64,000 nucleotides of DNA from Pantoea phytobeneficialis (GTDB taxonomy: Bacteria; Pseudomonadota; Gammaproteobacteria; Enterobacterales; Enterobacteriaceae), in NCBI RefSeq assembly GCF_009728735.1, contig NZ_CP024636.1:4030483-4094482 (forward strand), written 5' to 3'. Shown here in pieces: positions 8,911-19,016 of this stretch. Positions within the stretch are counted from its first letter, which is position 1. Each line of letters opens with the position of its first letter. The notes under the pieces are model-generated. The model did not search any database and was not told the DNA's origin. It saw nothing but the letters and a program-made list of their open reading frames with translations. The position numbers and the translations under genes were made by a program.

Positions 8911-10419
8911 GTGGAAACCAAAGACCTGATCGTTATCGGCGGCGGCATCAACGGTGCCGGCATTGCAGTGGACGCTGCAGGACGCGGACTGTCGGTGCTA
9001 ATGCTGGAGGCGCGGGATTTGGCCTGTGCAACCTCCTCTGCCAGTTCCAAACTCATTCACGGTGGCCTGCGCTACCTTGAACACTACGAATTTCGCCTGG
9101 TGGGCGAAGCGTTGGCGGAGCGTGAAGTGCTGCTGAAAATGGCACCGCATATTGCTTTCCCGATGCGCTTTCGTCTGCCGCACCGCCCGCATTTACGCCC
9201 GGCTTGGATGATCCGCATGGGCTTGTTTATGTATGACCATCTCGGCAAACGCACCAGCCTGCCGGGTAGCAAAAGTCTGCGTTTTGGCGCGGATTCGGCA
9301 CTTAAGTCTGAAATCACGCGCGGATTCGAATATTCCGACTGCTGGGTGGATGATGCGCGCATGGTGGTGCTCAATGCTCAGGAAGTGGTGAAACAAGGTG
9401 GCGAAGTACGCACCCGTACCCGCGTAACCCGTGCCTGGCGTGAGGCTGGCCTGTGGATGGTGGAAGCCGAAGACATTGATACCGGCAAAACCTACACCTG
9501 GCGCGCCAAAGGGCTGGTGAATGCTGCTGGTCCGTGGGTTAAACAGTTCTTTGACGACGGCCTGAAACTGAAATCGCCTTATGGCATCCGTCTGATCAAA
9601 GGCAGCCATATTGTGGTGCCGCGCGTACATCGTGAAAAACAGGCCTATATCCTGCAAAACGAAGATCATCGTATCGTGTTTGTCATTCCGTGGATGGATG
9701 AGTTCTCAATCATCGGTACCACAGACGTCGAATATAAAGGCGACCCGAAAGACGTGAAGATCGACGATAACGAAATCAACTATTTGCTGAAGGTGTATAA
9801 CGCGCACTTCAAAAAACAGCTGACGCAGGAAGATATCGTCTGGACCTATTCCGGTGTACGTCCGTTGTGTGACGACGAATCCGATTCACCGCAGGCCATC
9901 ACCCGCGATTACACGCTGGATGTCCATGACGATAATGGTCAGGCTCCGCTGCTGTCGGTATTTGGCGGCAAGCTGACCACCTACCGTAAGCTGGCGGAAC
10001 ACGCGCTGGAAAAACTGGCGAAGTATTATCCGAACGCTGGCCCGGCCTGGACCAAAAATGCGGTGCTGCCGGGAGGCAATATCGCCGGTTCGCGCGAAGA
10101 TTACGCCGCCAGCCTGCGTCGCCGCTATCCATTTATCAGCGAAGGTATGGCGCGTCATTATGCCCGCACCTTTGGCAGCAACACCGAAGTGTTGCTGGAA
10201 GGTGCACAGAGTCTGGAAGATCTCGGCGAGAATTTCGGTCATGAGTTTTATGAGGCCGAACTGCGTTATCTGGTGAAACACGAATGGGTGTATGAACTGG
10301 ATGATGCCATCTGGCGTCGTACCAAACAGGGGATGTGGCTGAGCGACGCCGAGCAGGCGCGCATTCGCGAATGGTTGGCAACTCACCGCCAGAAACCGAC
10401 GCTGTCGCTGGCATCCTAA
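8911..10419 (+). CDS. glpD: Aerobic glycerol-3-phosphate dehydrogenase GlpD
   Basis: GlpD oxidises sn-glycerol 3-phosphate to dihydroxyacetone phosphate at the inner membrane and passes electrons to quinone through FAD. The 502-residue protein is nearly identical in length to E. coli GlpD (501). The N-terminal FAD-binding stretch LIVIGGGINGAGIA (about 6-19) is intact, and YGIRLIKGSHIVVPR and FGGKLTTYRKLAEHAL follow in order. The start is GTG at 8911, which aligns with the E. coli N-terminus and follows GGAGGAGATGAC. The ATG at 8860 is too far upstream and lies inside the GlpR operator. A strong terminator follows. Confidence 0.97.
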   Translation: METKDLIVIGGGINGAGIAVDAAGRGLSVLMLEARDLACATSSASSKLIHGGLRYLEHYEFRLVGEALAEREVLLKMAPHIAFPMRFRLPHRPHLRPAWMIRMGLFMYDHLGKRTSLPGSKSLRFGADSALKSEITRGFEYSDCWVDDARMVVLNAQEVVKQGGEVRTRTRVTRAWREAGLWMVEAEDIDTGKTYTWRAKGLVNAAGPWVKQFFDDGLKLKSPYGIRLIKGSHIVVPRVHREKQAYILQNEDHRIVFVIPWMDEFSIIGTTDVEYKGDPKDVKIDDNEINYLLKVYNAHFKKQLTQEDIVWTYSGVRPLCDDESDSPQAITRDYTLDVHDDNGQAPLLSVFGGKLTTYRKLAEHALEKLAKYYPNAGPAWTKNAVLPGGNIAGSREDYAASLRRRYPFISEGMARHYARTFGSNTEVLLEGAQSLEDLGENFGHEFYEAELRYLVKHEWVYELDDAIWRRTKQGMWLSDAEQARIREWLATHRQKPTLSLAS

Positions 10420-10438
10420 GCCGTAAAGTCAGATAACA

Positions 10439-10473
10439 GGCCGTAACCCTCTCCAGGGTTACGGCCTTTTTTT
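10439..10473 (+). terminator. Rho-independent terminator of glpD
   Basis: A 12-base perfect stem, GGCCGTAACCCT (10439-10450) with AGGGTTACGGCC (10455-10466), encloses a CTCC loop and is followed by seven T. It starts 19 bases after the glpD stop. Confidence 0.93.
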
Positions 10474-10480
10474 GCGCTTT

Positions 10481-10588
10481 AAATCGCGCTGGTGCAGTCT
10501 GTAGCGGCACGATTCATCGCGCTGGCGCAGTCTGTAGCGGCACGATTCATCGCGCTGGCGCAGTCTGTAGCGGCGCGATTCATCGCGC
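10481..10588. repeat. 33-bp tandem array built from the GTAGCGGCGCGAT-type repeat
   Basis: Three direct units start at 10501, 10534 and 10567, each opening GTAGCGGCRCGATTCATCGC and followed by GCTGGCGCAGTCT as a linker. A partial unit without its 5' half lies at 10481-10500. Units one and two are identical over 33 bases. The third changes one base (CAC to CGC) and ends at 10588. Elsewhere in the window the same repeat appears singly or as inverted pairs, so this head-to-tail array is different. It lies between the glpD terminator and the iolE 3' end. Confidence 0.9.
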
Positions 10589-10597
10589 GTTTTTACC

Positions 10598-11494
10598 TTA
10601 AAGACCGGTATTCTCGCGAATATATTTCCGCGCTTTCACCGCATATTCAAACGGGTTAGCCAGCGCCGGGTCCTGTTCCGCTTCCACCACCATCCAGCCT
10701 TTATAGCCGAAATCATCGAGGATTTTGAACACCGGTTGGAAATCGATGACGCCATCGCCCGGCACAGTAAAGGTGCCTTTCTTCACGCCATCGAGGAACG
10801 ACAACGAATTCGCGCGCACTTCCGCCACCACGCTGTCGCGCACGTCCTTCAGATGCACATGGAAAATGCGTGGCAGGTATGTGGTCAGCACATCCAGCAT
10901 CGCCTGTTGCGAACCTTCTGAGTAGTAGATGTGGCCGGTGTCGTACAGCAAGCCAACATTCTCATTGGTCGACGCCATAAAGCGGTCGATTTCCGCCGGG
11001 GTCTGAATCGCCGTGCCCATATGGTGATGCAGACACACACGCATCCCTTTCTTTGCCGCAATCTCCGCCAGCTCGTTATAGCCTTCGGCTGTCAGACGCC
11101 ACTCTTCATCGCTAAAAATTGGCTTCTGCTCCAGAACCGGCAAGCTGGTGCCCTGAATACTTTTGCTCTGCTCGGAGCAACCAATCACGCGCGCCCCCAT
11201 AGCATGCAGGAAGTTCATATGGTTGGTGAATTCGTCGATAGTTTTCGCTTTATCGCCATTAGCGAAGAAGGTACTAAACCAGGCGTTACAGATCTGAATG
11301 CCGCGAATATCCAGCATGGGTTTCAGCACCGCCGGATCGCGCGGGTATTTGCTACCCACTTCGCTACCGGTAAAGCCCGCCAGCGCCATTTCGCTGACCG
11401 TCTGCTGGAAGGTGTTTTCGCTGCCCAGTTCCGGCATGTCATCGTTGGTCCAGCCAATCGGCGCAATCGCCAGTTTTACATTGTCTTTGTTCAT
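10598..11494 (-). CDS. iolE: Myo-inosose-2 dehydratase IolE
   Basis: IolE dehydrates 2-keto-myo-inositol (scyllo-inosose) to a diketone in the second step of inositol breakdown. The 298-residue protein is a sugar-phosphate isomerase/epimerase-type TIM barrel. Its metal-site residues are spread over [32 protein letters not shown] and the C-terminal [29 protein letters not shown] at the N-terminus is characteristic of the family. It lies 12 bases downstream of iolG on the same strand, so the two share a transcript with iolD (order iolD-iolG-iolE). Confidence 0.95.
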   Translation of the reverse strand: MNKDNVKLAIAPIGWTNDDMPELGSENTFQQTVSEMALAGFTGSEVGSKYPRDPAVLKPMLDIRGIQICNAWFSTFFANGDKAKTIDEFTNHMNFLHAMGARVIGCSEQSKSIQGTSLPVLEQKPIFSDEEWRLTAEGYNELAEIAAKKGMRVCLHHHMGTAIQTPAEIDRFMASTNENVGLLYDTGHIYYSEGSQQAMLDVLTTYLPRIFHVHLKDVRDSVVAEVRANSLSFLDGVKKGTFTVPGDGVIDFQPVFKILDDFGYKGWMVVEAEQDPALANPFEYAVKARKYIRENTGL

Positions 11495-11506
11495 GGGAAG
11501 CCCTGA

Positions 11507-12520
11507 TTATTTGTTGTAGAAAGTCGGACGCGGTGGCATTTCAACCGCTTCGATAGCCCCGCTGTTCTGCGCTTTCAGACAGGCATCCGCCGCCACTGAG
11601 GCCGCAAAACCATCCCAGGCAGAAGGCCCGGTCAGTTGGCCGGCTTTCACATCATTGATAAACGCCTGCAACTCCACGTCGTAAGCCTCGATAAAACGAT
11701 CTTTCCAGTCAGTCAGAATGGCGTTGCCAAGACGGGCGTTTTTACGCATCTGAATCGCTGAAGGTTCCGGCAGTTTCGCAATGCCCTCTTCCCCCACCAC
11801 CTCGCACTGGATGTCGTAGCCGTACGCACAGTTCACAAAGATTTCCACGTCGATGCGGATCCCTTTCTGCGTTTCAAACAACACGATTTGCGGATCTTTC
11901 AGCTTCGCATGCGTTTTCGAGGTCACGCGCGGGAACACCACCTGCACCGTTTTGTAGTCGTCTTCCGTCAACCAGCGCAGCACGTCCAGCTCATGAATCA
12001 GGGTATTGGTAATGGCCATGTCGGTGGTGTAGTTCTCGCCAACGCTCTGGTTGCGATGCGCGCAGTGCAGCATCAGTGGCTCGCCGATTTCACCGTCGGT
12101 GATGACCTTTTTCAGTGCGCGGTAACCAGCATCATAAGGGCGCATAAACCCGACCTGGACCAGGCGTTTGCCGTGTTTGATTTCTGCATCGACAATGCGG
12201 CGACAACCCTCGGCGCTCAGTGCCAGCGGCTTTTCACAAAACACCGGTTTGCCCGCAGCAATCGCCGCGAGGGTAAATTCTTCATGTGTCGGATCCCATG
12301 AAGTGACCAGCACCGCATCAACTTCTGGCGAGTTGATCACCTGATGACCATCCTGATAAACCTCGGCATCAATATTCAGACGTTGCAGCGCAGCACGCGC
12401 GCCTTCCACATTAATATCTGAAACCGCCACCACCTTCGCACCCTGTAGCACATTGTTGCAGCGGCGGATATGTTCCTGACCAATTGCACCGGTACCGATA
12501 ACACCGAGTTTGAGCGTCAT
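11507..12520 (-). CDS. iolG: Inositol 2-dehydrogenase IolG
   Basis: IolG oxidises myo-inositol to 2-keto-myo-inositol with NAD+, the entry step of the pathway. The 337-residue protein opens with a Rossmann fold ([15 protein letters not shown], about 6-20) and has the GFO/IDH/MocA motif FCEKPLALS near residue 95. The segment [13 protein letters not shown] carries the conserved catalytic His-Asp region. The start is preceded by GTGTAATT with no strong Shine-Dalgarno, so coupling to iolD, 59 bases upstream, may help expression. Confidence 0.95.
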   Translation of the reverse strand: MTLKLGVIGTGAIGQEHIRRCNNVLQGAKVVAVSDINVEGARAALQRLNIDAEVYQDGHQVINSPEVDAVLVTSWDPTHEEFTLAAIAAGKPVFCEKPLALSAEGCRRIVDAEIKHGKRLVQVGFMRPYDAGYRALKKVITDGEIGEPLMLHCAHRNQSVGENYTTDMAITNTLIHELDVLRWLTEDDYKTVQVVFPRVTSKTHAKLKDPQIVLFETQKGIRIDVEIFVNCAYGYDIQCEVVGEEGIAKLPEPSAIQMRKNARLGNAILTDWKDRFIEAYDVELQAFINDVKAGQLTGPSAWDGFAASVAADACLKAQNSGAIEAVEMPPRPTFYNK

Positions 12521-12579
12521 AATTACACCTGTAGAGTCGGATAAGGGTAAATAAAGGCCGGAGAAGTCCGGCCTGAAGA

Positions 12580-14514
12580 TCAGTACTTACGCGCCTGTTC
12601 GATATGCGCGTTAAGGTTGTCAGCCACCTGTTGCGTACGCTCGGAAGTGGACGCTTGCGCGACCCCGACGTGCCACCAGCTGAAGTATTTGTGGACCATA
12701 GTTTTCGGCAGCACTTTAATATCGATAAGCGTTGAGACCGTCTGCTTCTGCGCATCGGCCAGTGCGGCCTTCAGCTGCTCCAGGCTGGTGACGCGATAGG
12801 TTTTGCAGCCGTAACCTGCGGCAATCGCCGCAAAATCCACCGGAACAAAGCCACCGTCCAGCTTGCCGCCTTCCGGGTTACGGAAGCGGAACTCGGTGGT
12901 GAAGCTGTCCATACCGTGTTCCATTTGCAGGTTGTTGATACACCCGTTGGTCATGTTATCCAGCAGGATGACGTTGATTTTCGCCCCTTCCTGAACTGAG
13001 GTGACCAGCTCGGAGTGCAGCATCATGAAAGATCCGTCACCGACCATGGCGTAGACTTCACGCTGCGGCTCAGCCAGCTTCACCCCCAGCGCGGCATTCA
13101 CCTCGTAGCCCATGCAGGAGTAGCCATACTCAACGTGGTACGAGTTGTAATCTTTGGTGCGCCACACGCGTTGCAGGTCGCCCGGCAGACTGCCCGCGGC
13201 CGCGACAATCACCGCATCCTTTGGGAGTTGCTCGTTTAAGGTGCCCAGCACGCTGCTCTGCGTCAGTACCGACTGCGTCAGGCGCTGGAATTCGGCAAAC
13301 AACGCTTCACGGTCGATATGGTCGGCGATTTCTGGGATGAAATCGTCGGTGTTATAGGTCGCGGCATACACGCGCTGCGTCTCTTTCAGCAGCTTACTTT
13401 GCGCCTGATCGATCTGGCCGCCCCAGTGACTTTCAAAGCCCTGCAAACCCTTATCCAGCGCGGTCAGCGCTTCGCGGGCATCGGCCAGCAGTTGCACTGC
13501 ATCCAGCTTGTAGCTGTCGAAGTTGTTGACGTTGATATTGAGATAGCTAACGTCCGGGTTCTGGAAAATCCATTTCGAAGCGGTGGTAAAATCGGTGTAG
13601 CGCGTCCCCACGCCAATCACTAAATCCGCCTCTTTCGCCAGCAGGTTAGCCGCCAGACAGCCGGTTTCACCGACGCCGCCGACATTTAGCGGATGGTCAG
13701 AGACAATGGTGCCTTTCCCCGCCTGCGTTTCGGCAAACGGAATGTTGAAACGCTCAGCAAACTGGCGCAGCGCTTCACCCGCTTCGGAATATTTCACGCC
13801 GCCACCGCATACAATCAGTGGCTTATGTTTACGCACAATCAGTGCCAGTGCCTCTTCCAACTGGGCCACGGTGGGTAGACGGCGATCCAGACGATGTACG
13901 CGCTTCTGGAAGAAATATTCCGGGAAATCCCAGGCTTCACCCTGCACATCCTGCGGCAGCGCAATGGTCACCGCACCGGTTTCCGCCGGATCGGTCAACA
14001 CGCGCAATGCGTTTATACAGGCGGTCATCAGCTGCTCCGGGCGGCTGACGCGGTCCCAGTATTTGCTGACGGCACGGAAAGCATCGTTGGTGCTGATGCT
14101 GAGATCGTGGCTTTGCTCGATTTGTTGCAACACCGGGTCCGGCTGGCGCGTGGCGAACACATCGCCCGGCAGCAGTAATAAAGGAATACGGTTGGCGGTT
14201 GCGGTCGCGGCGGCGGTGATCATGTTGGCTGCGCCCGGTCCGACCGACGAGGTACAGGCAATAATCTGGCGGCGCAGCGACTGCTTGGCAAAACCGATGG
14301 CGGCATGCGCCATACCTTGCTCGTTACGGCCCTGATGCACCACCAGATCGCCGCTGTCCTGTTCCAGCGCTTGCCCCAGCCCCAGCACGTTGCCGTGACC
14401 GAAAATAGCGAAAATGCCTTTCACAAACTTGGTTTCAACGCCATCAACGTTCAGATACTGGTTATCAAGAAATTTCACCAGCGCCTGTGCCGTGGTTAAT
14501 CTGATTGTGCCCAT
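12580..14514 (-). CDS. iolD: 3D-(3,5/4)-trihydroxycyclohexane-1,2-dione hydrolase IolD
   Basis: IolD is a thiamine-diphosphate enzyme that opens the cyclohexanedione ring to 5-deoxy-D-glucuronate. The 644-residue product agrees with the family (637 in B. subtilis). The ThDP-binding motif GDGSFMML running to NMTNGCINN is present near residues 500-540. The start at 14514 is chosen because [16 protein letters not shown] is the family N-terminus and AAAGGATGAGC precedes it. A longer open frame to 14637 would add a hydrophobic tail not found in the family. First gene of iolD-iolG-iolE, divergent from iolC. Confidence 0.95.
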   Translation of the reverse strand: MGTIRLTTAQALVKFLDNQYLNVDGVETKFVKGIFAIFGHGNVLGLGQALEQDSGDLVVHQGRNEQGMAHAAIGFAKQSLRRQIIACTSSVGPGAANMITAAATATANRIPLLLLPGDVFATRQPDPVLQQIEQSHDLSISTNDAFRAVSKYWDRVSRPEQLMTACINALRVLTDPAETGAVTIALPQDVQGEAWDFPEYFFQKRVHRLDRRLPTVAQLEEALALIVRKHKPLIVCGGGVKYSEAGEALRQFAERFNIPFAETQAGKGTIVSDHPLNVGGVGETGCLAANLLAKEADLVIGVGTRYTDFTTASKWIFQNPDVSYLNINVNNFDSYKLDAVQLLADAREALTALDKGLQGFESHWGGQIDQAQSKLLKETQRVYAATYNTDDFIPEIADHIDREALFAEFQRLTQSVLTQSSVLGTLNEQLPKDAVIVAAAGSLPGDLQRVWRTKDYNSYHVEYGYSCMGYEVNAALGVKLAEPQREVYAMVGDGSFMMLHSELVTSVQEGAKINVILLDNMTNGCINNLQMEHGMDSFTTEFRFRNPEGGKLDGGFVPVDFAAIAAGYGCKTYRVTSLEQLKAALADAQKQTVSTLIDIKVLPKTMVHKYFSWWHVGVAQASTSERTQQVADNLNAHIEQARKY

Positions 14515-15042
14515 ATGCTCATCCTTTACATGCTGGTACCTGTGAACCAGGTACAACGCGGTTGACGTCAACGCACCGGAAATGGCGACCGCGGATAAGT
14601 GAAACGTGAGGCGATTATAAACAAATATTTTTTCCATAAAATACGATTACAGAAGAAACATTTCATTTTGCGATGGAGATCAAATTCAGGGATGGAACGG
14701 ACCCAGACACAGGCCAAAAAGGGGGAAAAGTGGAACAACAATAAAGCAAAGAAGCCTCATAAAGAAATTTCATTTCACTTCAGCAGCTTCCATTATTTTT
14801 CAGGGTTTTCCTGAGAGCTGGCTCACAAGCCAGAGCATCCGTGAAACTTGTCTTGCCACTCTCCCCTGCACGCTACGTTGTTCAGAGTTTTACCTGGTTC
14901 ACAAAATCGTGACAGATATTTCATTTCATATTGAATTTGGAATTTTTATTCCCCATACTGCGACCATAGCCAATCAGGCACCTTGAGAACCCGGAAGCAC
15001 AGCGCCCGAAGTGTCTGCTTATCACAGAAGGAAACCACAAGT
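14515..15042. promoter_or_regulatory. Divergent iolD/iolC control region
   Basis: This 528-base AT-rich gap between iolD and iolC carries no gene that could be supported. It holds four copies of the heptamer ATTTCAT (ATGAAAT on the other strand) at 14660-14666, 14767-14773, 14918-14924 and 14923-14929. The last two overlap to give ATTTCATTTCAT. The same heptamer recurs in front of iolR and between iolA and the iolI-like gene, which points to IolR binding. A short hairpin CTGGCT/AGCCAG lies at 14818-14833. Precise -35/-10 elements were not assigned. Confidence 0.6.
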
Positions 15043-16956
15043 ATGAGTACACAACAGAAGCGGCTTGATGTGATTTGTATCGGACGCATCGCCGTCGACC
15101 TCTACGGTCAGCAAATTGGCGCGCGACTGGAAGATATGAGCACCTTCGCTAAATACCTCGGCGGATCTTCCGGCAACGTTGCCTATGGCACGGCCATCCA
15201 GGGGTTGAAATCCGCCATGCTGGCACGCGTCGGGGACGAGCATAATGGCCGCTTTCTGCGTGAAACCCTGCAACGCGTGGGTTGCAGCACTGAGGGGTTG
15301 ATTACCGATAAACATCGCCTGACCGGGCTGGTGATCCTCGGTATTAAAGATGAAGAGACCTTCCCGCTGATTTTCTACCGTGACAACTGCGCGGATATGG
15401 GGCTGGTACCCGAAGATATTCAGGAAAATTTCATTACTTCCTCACGCGCTGTCGCAGTAACCGGTACTCACCTGTCGCATCCTCATACCCGTGCCGCGGT
15501 ATTGAAAGCGCTGGATATCGCCAGGCGAAACGGCCTGCGCACTGCGCTGGACATCGACTATCGCCCGGTGCTGTGGGGGCTGACCTCACTCGGCGACGGT
15601 GAAACGCGTTTCATCGAGTCCAGCCAGGTTACAAAACAGCTTCAGGAAGTGGTGCACTATTTCGATCTGATTGTCGGAACAGAAGAAGAGTTTCATATCG
15701 CCGGTGGTAGCACCGATACCCTGACCGCGCTGAAAAACGTGCGTCAGGCCAGCCAGGCGACGCTGGTGTGCAAACGCGGCCCGCTGGGTTGCGTGGTATT
15801 TGAAGGCGCGATCCCGGATAGCTGGGAGCAGACCAAACTGCACAGCGGCGTGCGCGTAGAAGTGCTGAACGTACTGGGCGCGGGTGATGCCTTTATGTCT
15901 GGCCTGCTGCGTGGTTGGCTGAACGATGAAGGCTGGGAACAGGCGTGTCGCTATGCCAATGCCTGCGGCGCACTGGTGGTATCTCGCCACGGCTGCGCGC
16001 CAGCGATGCCGACCAAAGAGGAACTTGATGATTTCCTCAGCCGCGATCAAGAGGTAAAACGCCCGGACCTCGATACCCGTCTCAATCACCTGCACCGTGT
16101 CACCTCGCGCACCCGTGAGTGGCCGGAACTGAACGTGTTCGCTTTCGACCATCGTAAGCAGTTAGCCGATATGGCTCGCGAGGCCGGTGTCGATGAAAGC
16201 CGCATCCCACAACTCAAGCTGCTGTTGTTGCAGGCAGCACAAGAGGCGTCGCAACAGGCCGGTCTGGACAGCAAAAGCGGCATCCTCGCGGATACCACCT
16301 ACGGCCAGAAAGCGTTGAACGCCATCACCGGTAAAGGCTGGTGGATTGGTCGCCCGATTGAGTTACCCAGTTCGCGCCCGTTGCGTCTGGAGCACGGCAA
16401 TATCGGCTCCCAGTTGATCGACTGGCCGCAGGAACATGTGGTGAAATGCCTGGTGTTTTACCACCCACATGACAGCGCGGAACTGCGTAAAGAGCAGGAC
16501 GATCTGCTGCTGGATGTGTGGAAGGGTTGTAACAAAAGCGGGCACGAGCTGCTGCTGGAAGTGATTTTGCCGGAGAGTAACCCGGATAAAGAAGAGTCTT
16601 ACTATGTCGATATGTTGAGCCACTTCTATAGTCTCGGCATCCAGCCCGACTGGTGGAAGTTACCGCCGCTGTCGGCAGAAACCTGGCAGGCGGTAAGCAG
16701 CCTGATCGAACAGCAGGATCCTCACTGCCGTGGCATTCTGCTGCTCGGCCTTGATGCACCAGAAGAGAAGCTGAAAGCCGGTTTCGCGGCGGCGGCCCAG
16801 GCACCGTGGGTGAAAGGTTTTGCAGTAGGTCGCACCATTTTCGGCCAGCCATCACGCCAGTGGTTGCAGGGCGAGCTGGATGACCAGGCGCTGATTGAAA
16901 CAGTGAAAGGCAATTATCTGCGCCTGATTGAGTACTGGCGCGCGGCACGCGGTTAA
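15043..16956 (+). CDS. iolC: 5-dehydro-2-deoxygluconokinase IolC with fused C-terminal DUF2090 aldolase-like domain
   Basis: The N-terminal half (about 1-330) is a PfkB-family kinase that phosphorylates 5-dehydro-2-deoxygluconate: YLGGSSGNVAYG near the start, and the anion hole/catalytic base segment VLNVLGAGDAFMSGLL. The C-terminal half (about 345-637) is a DUF2090 domain, beginning NVFAFDHRKQLADMA, of the type annotated as the phosphate aldolase in proteobacterial fusions. The 637 residues fit the fused form; unfused B. subtilis IolC is about 325. The start at 15043 follows AGAAGGAAACC. Transcribed divergently from iolD. No separate iolJ aldolase gene is in the window, in keeping with the fusion. 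Confidence 0.93.
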   Translation: MSTQQKRLDVICIGRIAVDLYGQQIGARLEDMSTFAKYLGGSSGNVAYGTAIQGLKSAMLARVGDEHNGRFLRETLQRVGCSTEGLITDKHRLTGLVILGIKDEETFPLIFYRDNCADMGLVPEDIQENFITSSRAVAVTGTHLSHPHTRAAVLKALDIARRNGLRTALDIDYRPVLWGLTSLGDGETRFIESSQVTKQLQEVVHYFDLIVGTEEEFHIAGGSTDTLTALKNVRQASQATLVCKRGPLGCVVFEGAIPDSWEQTKLHSGVRVEVLNVLGAGDAFMSGLLRGWLNDEGWEQACRYANACGALVVSRHGCAPAMPTKEELDDFLSRDQEVKRPDLDTRLNHLHRVTSRTREWPELNVFAFDHRKQLADMAREAGVDESRIPQLKLLLLQAAQEASQQAGLDSKSGILADTTYGQKALNAITGKGWWIGRPIELPSSRPLRLEHGNIGSQLIDWPQEHVVKCLVFYHPHDSAELRKEQDDLLLDVWKGCNKSGHELLLEVILPESNPDKEESYYVDMLSHFYSLGIQPDWWKLPPLSAETWQAVSSLIEQQDPHCRGILLLGLDAPEEKLKAGFAAAAQAPWVKGFAVGRTIFGQPSRQWLQGELDDQALIETVKGNYLRLIEYWRAARG

Positions 16957-16980
16957 ACAGTACCCGCACAGTGCACGAAC

Positions 16981-17008
16981 GTAGCGGCGCGATTTATCGC
17001 GCCGCTAC
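16981..17008. repeat. Perfect palindromic unit of the dispersed repeat (after iolC)
   Basis: GTAGCGGCGCGAT (16981-16993), TT, then the exact reverse complement ATCGCGCCGCTAC (16996-17008). This 28-base perfect palindrome is the cleanest copy in the window. It lies 24 bases after the iolC stop and could act as an mRNA 3' hairpin. No T-run follows. Confidence 0.9.
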
Positions 17009-17046
17009 GATTACCCCCTGCATTTTGTGAGGCGTTTCATAAACCG

Positions 17047-17087
17047 ATGAAATAACCGTCACGATGCTGCCAAACAAATGAAATTTT
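17047..17087. promoter_or_regulatory. Two ATGAAAT motifs upstream of iolR
   Basis: ATGAAATAA (17047-17055) and ATGAAATTTT (17078-17087) lie 31 bases apart, about three helical turns, within the 100 bases before iolR. They match the heptamer found in the other two iol control regions and suggest that IolR controls its own gene. Confidence 0.5.
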
Positions 17088-17149
17088 CCATCCATCTGGT
17101 ACTATAGCGCTCATTATCCAGCCACAATGTTTATTAGCAGGCCGAAGTA

Positions 17150-17992
17150 ATGACCAATAACCCCACCCAACTGACTTTGTTACAGGACGACATTCGTCGT
17201 CGTTATGAGACGCTGAGTAAACGCCTGAAACAGGTGGCGCGTTATATTCTTGATAACAGCAATAGCATCGCTTTCGACACCGTGGCCTCAATCGCGCAGC
17301 AAGCGGATGTCCCCCCTTCTACGCTGATCCGCTTTGCCAACGCCTTTGGTTTCAGTGGTTTTAACGAGATGAAGCAGGTTTTCCGTCAGCACCTGATGGA
17401 AGAGACGGTGAACTACACCGAACGCGCCCGCCTGTTCCGTCAGACCGCCACCGACGACAGCGCCTCTTCGCCGGAAAGCCCGGTCGAAATCCTCAACGTC
17501 TTCACTATGGTCAACAGCCAGGCGCTGCAACAGCTGGCGATGCAGGTTAACCCTGACCAGCTCAACAAAGCGGTGAAGATGCTGAATGAAGCGGAAAATA
17601 TTTACATCATTGGTCTGCGCCGCTCGTTCAGCGTGGCGTCGTATCTGGTGTACGCGCTGCGCCATCTGGAGCGTCGCGCGTTCCTGATCGATGGCCTCGG
17701 CGGCATGTTCACCGAACAGCTAAGCATGGTGAACCCGAAAGACGTGGTGATTGCCATCAGCTATTCACCGTACGCGCGTGAAGCGGTGGAACTGGTGGAA
17801 CTGGGTGCCAAACGTGGCGCACACCAAATCGCCATCACCGACAGCCAGGTCAGCCCGCTGGCGGCCTTCAGCGATGTCTGCTTTGTGGTACGCGAAGCGC
17901 AGGTTGATGGCTTCCGCTCACAGGTGGCGTCTCTGTGCCTGGCACAAACCCTCGCGGTTTCCCTGGCCCTGAATAACGTCGAAAAAGCCTGA
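17150..17992 (+). CDS. iolR: RpiR-family regulator of the iol genes (IolR-like)
   Basis: The 280-residue protein has an N-terminal RpiR-type helix-turn-helix (about 15-80, with FDTVASIAQQADVPPSTLIRFANAFGFSGF) and a C-terminal SIS sugar-phosphate-binding domain (about 130-270, with IYIIGLRRSFSVASYLVYAL and VVIAISYSPYAREAVEL). RpiR-type IolR repressors control inositol genes in Salmonella and rhizobia and respond to a pathway intermediate. Here it lies 193 bases downstream of iolC in the same direction. The family call is firm; the regulatory role is inferred from context and the shared motif. Confidence 0.85.
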   Translation: MTNNPTQLTLLQDDIRRRYETLSKRLKQVARYILDNSNSIAFDTVASIAQQADVPPSTLIRFANAFGFSGFNEMKQVFRQHLMEETVNYTERARLFRQTATDDSASSPESPVEILNVFTMVNSQALQQLAMQVNPDQLNKAVKMLNEAENIYIIGLRRSFSVASYLVYALRHLERRAFLIDGLGGMFTEQLSMVNPKDVVIAISYSPYAREAVELVELGAKRGAHQIAITDSQVSPLAAFSDVCFVVREAQVDGFRSQVASLCLAQTLAVSLALNNVEKA

Positions 17993-18099
17993 CCCTGCGG
18001 CTGGCAGCGAGACGCTTGCCAGCCTCCCCCGCGATGGTTAGTGTGTGAGGATCGCGACCGCTGCGGCGGCGCATTCTCCCCCGTACCGAGGCAGGATTG

Positions 18100-19014
18100 A
18101 TGCAGATCGAACCTTTACCGCCCCTCAACACGCTCATTGCCTTCGAGTGTGTGGCGCGCTACGGCAATATTTCGCGCGCGGCTGAAGAACTTAACCTGAC
18201 GCAAAGCGCCACCAGCCGCCAGATTTTGCAGCTGGAAGAGATGCTCGGTTGCAAACTCTTCACCCGCACGCAACGCCGGGTGTTACTGACGCCACGCGGC
18301 GAGGCTTATGCCACCCAGGTACGTCAGCAGCTCTCCGCCCTGTCCCATGCCACCGCTGAAGTGATGGGCTGGAACGGTCTGCCGCAGGTGACGATTGCCT
18401 GCACCAGCGCGATGGGATCGCTATGGTTAGCCCCACGACTCTCCGCGCTGCACCGCGAATTACCCGATTTGCAAATCCGTATGAAAATCTCCGACAGCTT
18501 CGCCGATATGCGCTCGTCGGAGTTTGACCTGGCAATTTTCTATCTACGCGAAGCCCCGCCAGGCTTTCAGGCCACCCCGCTGTTTGACGAAATCTGTTAT
18601 CCGATGTGCGCCCCTGAGTTTCTGACCAGGCTGGAGGATAATGCCTCCGCCGAATCATTACTCCACCATATGTTGCTGATTCAGGACGACCCGCAACGTG
18701 AATGGACCGGCTGGAGTGACTGGTTCGCCTCGCAAAATGTGTTGAGTTTTGTACCACGCCAGACCTGGCGGGCGAATAACTATCCGTTTCTGGTGCAGGC
18801 GGCGGTGCGGGGTGACGGGATATTACTCGGCTGGGAAGGCTTAGTGCAGGATCATCTCAACCGGGGTGAGCTGGTGCCGGCCCATAGCGGCAAGCTGGCT
18901 GCCAACGGCAAATGTTTTCTGCTGATCCCGCAGGACCGCTATCTCAAGCCGATTGTGCGCCATGTTATGAGCTGGCTCCAGCACCAACATCAGACTGAAA
19001 TGTTGCCATTATAA
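18100..19014 (+). CDS. LysR-family transcriptional regulator (GcvA/AmpR-like)
   Basis: A 304-residue LysR-type regulator with the N-terminal winged helix (LNTLIAFECVARYGNISRAAEELNLTQSATSRQILQLEE, about 9-47) and a periplasmic-binding-like effector domain (about 90-295). The arrangement PLPPLNTLIAFE resembles the GcvA/AmpR group. The ATG at 18100 is preferred over the TTG at 18097, with AGGATT just upstream. It lies between iolR and a small membrane gene, and 600 bases upstream of a peptide-type ABC operon on the same strand. That operon is its most likely target, but nothing in the sequence proves it. Confidence 0.88.
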   Translation: MQIEPLPPLNTLIAFECVARYGNISRAAEELNLTQSATSRQILQLEEMLGCKLFTRTQRRVLLTPRGEAYATQVRQQLSALSHATAEVMGWNGLPQVTIACTSAMGSLWLAPRLSALHRELPDLQIRMKISDSFADMRSSEFDLAIFYLREAPPGFQATPLFDEICYPMCAPEFLTRLEDNASAESLLHHMLLIQDDPQREWTGWSDWFASQNVLSFVPRQTWRANNYPFLVQAAVRGDGILLGWEGLVQDHLNRGELVPAHSGKLAANGKCFLLIPQDRYLKPIVRHVMSWLQHQHQTEMLPL

Positions 19015-19016
19015 AA

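Noticed and set aside
10481..10588. Tandem 33-bp units considered as a CRISPR array
   Set aside because: The units are contiguous with identical linkers, so there are no unique spacers, and no cas genes are present. They belong to the dispersed palindromic family.
14599..14814. A 71-codon open frame in the iolD/iolC gap
   Set aside because: Low-complexity, Lys- and Phe-rich product with no family-like motif, no ribosome-binding site, and it covers two of the shared regulatory heptamers. Judged non-coding control DNA.
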